64,000 nucleotides of DNA from Acidiferrum sp963764675 (lineage in GTDB: Bacteria > Acidobacteriota > Terriglobia > Acidiferrales > UBA7541). How positions within the stretch are numbered: position 1 is the first letter of the stretch; every line of letters starts with the position of its first letter. The DNA is taken from contig CAVXTQ010000007.1 of NCBI GenBank assembly GCA_963764675.1, forward strand, positions 682,001 through 746,000. Reading direction: 5' to 3'. A program made the translations under genes and the position numbers. Under the pieces are notes generated by a model. It was not told where the DNA came from and did not search any database. It was given only the letters and a program-made list of their open reading frames with translations. Shown piece by piece: positions 61,001 through 64,000 of this stretch.

Positions 61001-61543
61001 CACATCGCGGAGGCGGTAGGCGTTCTCGCGCGCCTGATCGTACTTCTCTTCGACGACTGCTTCGGTCACGGGTCCGCGCAAACACGCTGATAGCGCGATT
61101 AGCCCCCGGCTGTGTTTCGAGAGGAGGTCGTAGTCGATTCTCGGCTTGTAGTAAAAGCCTTCCAGGAAGCCGGCGGAAACCAGCTTGATCAGGTTGTGAT
61201 AACCCTCCAGCGATTCGCACAGCAGCACCAAGTGATTGCTGCCGCGCGTGCCGGGTTCGGCTTCGCCGCGCTCTTGTCCGTTGCCGGTGCTTCCCTTTTC
61301 GCCGCGGTCATGGCGGCTGCCTTTCGCGACGTAGACCTCGCAACCGATGATGGCCTTAACGTCGCGCTTGCTTGCTTCATCGAAGAAATTTGCCGCGGCG
61401 AATAGGTTCCCGTGGTCTGTGATGGCCACGGCGGGCATTTTCTGCCGCGACGCCTCATCGAGAAGCTCCGATGTTTCGCAGGCGCCGTCGAGCAGGCTGT
61501 AATCGGTGTGAACGTGAAGATGAACGAACTGCGGTTGACCCAT
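58043..61543 (-). CDS. dnaE: DNA polymerase III alpha subunit
   Basis: The replicative polymerase, 1166 residues. The PHP domain opens FVHLHVHTDYSLLDG with AITDHGNLFAAANFF. Catalytic Asps are in MPDIDIDFCVRRRGELI, preceded by VGPGRGSAAGSLVSYAL. The helix-hairpin-helix and OB-fold at the C-terminus (VGVLIVGVRPMRSRKG, MTGIQELLAFPESFAKL) are complete. A low-complexity insert with Gly and Lys sits in the PHP domain (about residues 76-97). It is the longest gene here and has no frame errors. ATG 61543 is chosen. Confidence 0.97.
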   Translation of the reverse strand: MGQPQFVHLHVHTDYSLLDGACETSELLDEASRQKMPAVAITDHGNLFAAANFFDEASKRDVKAIIGCEVYVAKGSRHDRGEKGSTGNGQERGEAEPGTRGSNHLVLLCESLEGYHNLIKLVSAGFLEGFYYKPRIDYDLLSKHSRGLIALSACLRGPVTEAVVEEKYDQARENAYRLRDVFGKGNFFLEVQDQGLEIEKGVNRELVRLSKETGIPLVATNDCHYLHHDDAHAQEVLLCIQTGKTMSDTHRMKFATDQFYFKTAAEMAQVFHELPDALSRTVDIAHRCNVKVERIPNPFPEFKVPAGHTAGSYFEKVVREGFASRVPILEKLAQQGALHNPLSEYERRLTSEIEMIQKMRYEGYFLIVWDFIHYARTQEVPVGPGRGSAAGSLVSYALRITDVDPLQYNLLFERFLNPERVSMPDIDIDFCVRRRGELIEYVTQKYGRENVAQIITFGTMAAKAAIKDVGRAMDIPYGEVDRLAKLVPTTLGIELEDALTQSPQLKSAVNSDERLKDLMAVALRLEGLARHASTHAAGVVISPRPLTDVVPIYKTNRDEITTQYDMNALERIGLLKMDFLGLTTLTVLHDTVRMVTQNRGVKIDLDTLTLDDADTYKLFTRGDTTAIFQFESHGMRDILRRYQPTRIEDLTALNALYRPGPIQGGMIDDFINRKHGKTKVSYELPQLKDILEETYGVILYQEQVMQIANRLASFSLGEADILRRAMGKKKKEEMAAQRAKFMSGCATNKIPEKKADRIFNLMEEFAGYGFNKSHSCAYALLAYQTAYLKTHYPVEFMAALLTSETGNAEKQVKYINEARGMSISILPPDVNESDLYFTPVGEAIRFGLAAIKNVGENTAKAVRESRLSQGEFRSLYDFCERIEPRFLNKRVFESLIKSGAVDFLGARESMLASVDDALTSLQRAARIRESGQHGLFGTAAAPAPVAFELQEATPWSEEERLASEYAMLGFYVSGHPLAKYASRLQELKTVSLGEVEGQRNGKEITVGVLIVGVRPMRSRKGARWAIYTIQDMTGIQELLAFPESFAKLENTLKPRTPLLLKVRVQVEESGTRLSLQEARGLEQISESQPASSVCIRMRVEDLTEDLLDRLQEILASYPGRNPVVFGLCAPDGTVATLELRERVQRSSDLVTAIRGLCGAESIDLVM

Positions 61544-61641
61544 GGAACTCAATTCTAAAACTCTCGCGAGAGAATTGCGACACGCTTTCTGAGGTTTCCC
61601 ACAGGCGCCGAAAACTCGGCTCTTCGATCAGTCGTCATCCA

Positions 61642-63162
61642 CTACTTCCGGCCACCGCTCTTTTTCGACGCGACGTGCTTTCCGTGGCTCGCCGGTGCAC
61701 TGGGCTTGCCAGCGTGCTTACCGGCAGCGGCTCGGTCCTTGTGTTGAGCCTTGAACGCTTCTCTTCCAGCCGCACTCCCGTGGGTGTGTTTCGCAGCGGA
61801 AGCTGCCTCCGCATGCGCGTGCTGCTTATCCCCGGTTTTCGCGGGCTTCTTCTCTTTCTCTTTTTTCTTCGGCGGCTCTTTGATTCCCGACAACTTTCGC
61901 AGGATCTTCTCGCGCTCCTCGGGAGTCTTGCCGCGGCCCGTAAGTTGAGCGGCAAAGACCTGCTCCACGATGTCATCGAACTTCGTGCCGCGCGGCATGC
62001 CGAGCGCTTGTAGCTCGTTTGCTACCACGGGCAGGCCGATGCGAACCGGCCGCCACTTGTGCAAATAGGCACGGATCTTCGACAGCGCACCAGAGTTGTT
62101 GGACTCCGCCAGCAGGTACGCCGTTCGATCGAGGGCCATCTCTTCCAGGAAGCGATAAGCGTCGATCGGCGCGTTCATTTTGCGTCCGATCAATTCCTTC
62201 TGCGCGTCCAAGGCCTCCTCTTCAAAACCGAGAACCTTGTCCGCTTCCGCCGAACGATAGCCCGCTTTAGAAAGCACGCCGCTCTGCTCGCGATCTTTCA
62301 GGCGCCCGAGAATCGCCAAGAGCATCGGCGCGGCAAGTCGCGGCCGGAATCCAGCCGTGAACATATCTTCACGGACCTTCATCAAGCGAGTGATAGCGTC
62401 GTAGTCCGGATGGCGCTTGGCGAGATTCGCATTCACCGCCTCCAGCAAATCATGCTGCTCCCAGGCCTTCAGGACCACTGCCGGGCGCTCCTCTCGCGCC
62501 ACCGCCCGCAATTCCCCGCCCGCATCTTCCGGCGTGATGGTGTGATGGAGATCGCGTTCGATTGCCAGGTCAAACCATTCCTGCGTGCGCGCCTCCAGCT
62601 TGAACCCCATGCGCGCGGAAAACCGCAGTACGCGCAGCAACCGAACCGGCTGGTTCGTAAAGCTGTGAATCGTCAACGCTCGAACTTCGCCGCGCTCGAT
62701 GTCGGACAAGCCGTTGGTGGGATCAAGTAGCAGGCCGCGGGAAGCTGGATTTAACGAAATCGCGATGGCGTTCAGCGAAAAGTCGCGCCGGCGCAGATCT
62801 TCCATGATGGTGGACCAGCGAAGCTCTGGTCGCGTCCCCGGTCTCACGTAGTGATCGTCGCGCGCTGCGGATATACTGCCCTCGACATCCCCGGCGAACA
62901 GAACCTCGATGTGCCGAAGCCGCTCATCCTCCACCAGAATCTTTGCGCCGCCCTTTTCGAGCTCACGCGCGATCTTCGACGGATTTCCCTCGACGGTGAA
63001 GTCCAGATCGCGCAGCGAAGCTCCGGTGATAAGATCCCGGACCGTGCCCCCCGTCAGATACAAATTAAATCCCAGCGCCGCGGAGAGTTCCTGGACGCGC
63101 AACATCACCGCGCGCTGCTCCGGCGACAACCGGCTTTCCAGCAAGAACATATAGTCTGGCAT
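61642..63162 (-). CDS. cca: CCA-adding/poly(A) polymerase-family nucleotidyltransferase
   Basis: The 506-residue protein has the class II nucleotidyltransferase head: LYLTGGTVRDLITGASLRDL with DLDFTVEG providing the metal Asps, and LRRRDFSLNAIAISLNP, then the ERGEVRALTIHSFTNQPVRL and RLLRVLRFSARMGFKLEART segments of tRNA nucleotidyltransferases. The middle is an HD-like/helical body. The last 85 residues are a Lys/Ala/His-rich tail (KKKEKEKKPAKTGDK) unlike the enzyme core. Whether it adds CCA or poly(A) cannot be decided. Its 3' end lies 98 nt from dnaE. Confidence 0.9.
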   Translation of the reverse strand: MPDYMFLLESRLSPEQRAVMLRVQELSAALGFNLYLTGGTVRDLITGASLRDLDFTVEGNPSKIARELEKGGAKILVEDERLRHIEVLFAGDVEGSISAARDDHYVRPGTRPELRWSTIMEDLRRRDFSLNAIAISLNPASRGLLLDPTNGLSDIERGEVRALTIHSFTNQPVRLLRVLRFSARMGFKLEARTQEWFDLAIERDLHHTITPEDAGGELRAVAREERPAVVLKAWEQHDLLEAVNANLAKRHPDYDAITRLMKVREDMFTAGFRPRLAAPMLLAILGRLKDREQSGVLSKAGYRSAEADKVLGFEEEALDAQKELIGRKMNAPIDAYRFLEEMALDRTAYLLAESNNSGALSKIRAYLHKWRPVRIGLPVVANELQALGMPRGTKFDDIVEQVFAAQLTGRGKTPEEREKILRKLSGIKEPPKKKEKEKKPAKTGDKQHAHAEAASAAKHTHGSAAGREAFKAQHKDRAAAGKHAGKPSAPASHGKHVASKKSGGRK

Positions 63163-63238
63163 TTCGTTTCCTTCGCCTTCCGGGCGTCAGCGCACTACTG
63201 CGCGCCGCCGCCACTCTGTATTCCCGGGGTCCGACCCG

Positions 63239-64000
63239 CTATGCCCGCGGGTGGTGTGCTTTGTAAACTTGCTTCAACCGCTCCTCGACAACATGGGTAT
63301 AAATCTGCGTTGTGGAAATATCGGCGTGGCCCAACATCAGCTGCACCGATCGCAAATCCGCTCCGCGTTCCAACAGGTGTGTCGCGAAGCTGTGCCGCAA
63401 CATGTGCGGTGTCAACGCCACGCGTAAACCTGCCCGGCGTCCATACGCCGACAGAATCTTCCAAACGCCCACGCGGCTCAAAGAAACACCCCGCCGGTTT
63501 ACGAACAGCGCTGGGCCGTTGACCGCTTTCGCCTGCCGGAGCAACTCCGGGCGCGCTTCTCGCAGATATTTGTCGACCATGCTCAAAGCCTTGCGGCCGA
63601 CGGGCACGATCCGCTCCTTGTCCCCTTTGCCGATGCAGCGCACGCACCCGGTCTTTCCGTCGAGGTCGCTCACGCGCAAACTTACAAGCTCCGACACGCG
63701 CAGGCCCGTCGAATACAGCACCTCCAACATGGCTCGGTCCCGCATTCCCAGCGCAGTCTTTGCGTCAGGCTGGCTTAGCAAGTGTTCTACTTCTTCCAAT
63801 CTCAGGTATCCAGGCAAAGAGCGCCGGATTTTCGGCGATTCGAGGTTGATCGAAGGGTCGGACGAAATCGACTCTTGGATCTGCGCGAACCGGAAAAAGT
63901 TCCGTAGCGTCACCAAATGCCGCGCCACTGTCCGGCTCTCGAGCTTCTCCCGGTACAGGCTGGCCAGGAAATCCACTAAGTCGTCCCGGCTGACCGTCTC
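63239..64000 (-). CDS. xerD: XerC/XerD-type tyrosine recombinase (N-terminus outside window)
   Basis: At least 254 residues of a site-specific recombinase; the frame continues past the right edge. The catalytic set is visible: Arg in YSTGLRVSELVSLRVSDLD, His-x-x-Arg in TPHMLRHSFATHLLERGAD, His in QLMLGHADISTTQIY, and the nucleophile Tyr in the same stretch (IYTHV). The N-terminal SAM-like core-binding part is present as ARHLVTLRNFFRFAQIQE. The layout fits XerC/XerD, which resolve chromosome dimers at dif; which of the two cannot be told for certain. Confidence 0.88.
   Translation of the reverse strand, partial: ETVSRDDLVDFLASLYREKLESRTVARHLVTLRNFFRFAQIQESISSDPSINLESPKIRRSLPGYLRLEEVEHLLSQPDAKTALGMRDRAMLEVLYSTGLRVSELVSLRVSDLDGKTGCVRCIGKGDKERIVPVGRKALSMVDKYLREARPELLRQAKAVNGPALFVNRRGVSLSRVGVWKILSAYGRRAGLRVALTPHMLRHSFATHLLERGADLRSVQLMLGHADISTTQIYTHVVEERLKQVYKAHHPRA

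Noticed and set aside
1..64000. tRNA, rRNA, CRISPR, IS element or prophage
   Set aside because: No cloverleaf, rRNA-like stretch, regular spacer-repeat array, transposase or phage gene was recognised by eye; small tRNAs could in principle be missed without a covariance search.

Overview
The window reads as a chromosomal segment of an Acidobacteriota member (Terriglobia-like). The evidence is an 821-residue duplicated MacB/FtsX orphan permease of the acidobacterial ADOP type, a Pal lipoprotein with an Ig-like insert, a fused LptF-LptG permease, a Cys-type CcmE beside a cysteine-rich CcmH, and many short palindromic intergenic repeats in GC-rich DNA. No IS element, prophage, CRISPR array, rRNA or tRNA gene was recognised. 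Most genes are housekeeping genes.

Layout. 0-9.7 kb: C-terminal end of pyruvate phosphate dikinase, an LptFG fusion, a divergent GH57 alpha-glucan hydrolase broken by four frameshifts, a YVTN-type beta-propeller, DAHP synthase, a GNAT protein and a YdeI-like protein. 9.8-18.1 kb: ADOP permease, then nfo, leuS and guaA on the plus strand. 18.2-22 kb: a Cro/C1-type regulator divergent from an ECF sigma / anti-sigma / Spy-like operon, an NADP-dependent oxidoreductase and ssb. 22-27.4 kb: a complete tolQ-tolR-tolA-tolB-pal-cpoB operon (minus strand), divergent from miaB (27.6-29.0 kb); nearly all of these genes contain several single-base frameshifts. 29-41 kb: bifunctional nuclease, polyamine-synthase-like membrane protein, MATE pump, PilZ protein, parAB, YpdA-type reductase, orphan nuoI, DsbA-like protein and nadE. 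41-44.8 kb: small membrane protein, methyltransferase, erpA, NAD-isocitrate dehydrogenase and a secreted TonB-domain protein. 44.9-55.6 kb: a one-strand heme supercluster, ccmE-ccmF-ccmH-(two CcmI-like genes)-ccmA-ccmB-ccmC-ccmD-hemH followed by ctaA-ctaB-DUF420. 55.7-64 kb: unknown protein, small ferredoxin-like protein, accA, dnaE, CCA-adding enzyme and the C-terminal part of a XerC/D recombinase.

How it fits together. The 44.9-55.6 kb block makes protoheme (HemH), converts it to hemes O and A (CtaB, CtaA), exports heme and attaches it to c-type cytochromes (Ccm), with a DUF420 oxidase-assembly protein at the end; this fits an aerobic respiratory chain. Tol-Pal and LptFG maintain the Gram-negative envelope. 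At least 20 frameshifts crowd into 22.6-28.8 kb and four into the GH57 gene, while long genes such as dnaE, leuS and ccmF are intact. Local assembly error is therefore a better explanation than loss of core genes. The most unusual observations are the CcmE/CcmH variants with two CcmI-like proteins, the palindromic repeat families, and a series of promoters whose -10 box lies so close to the start codon that short-leader or leaderless mRNAs are predicted.
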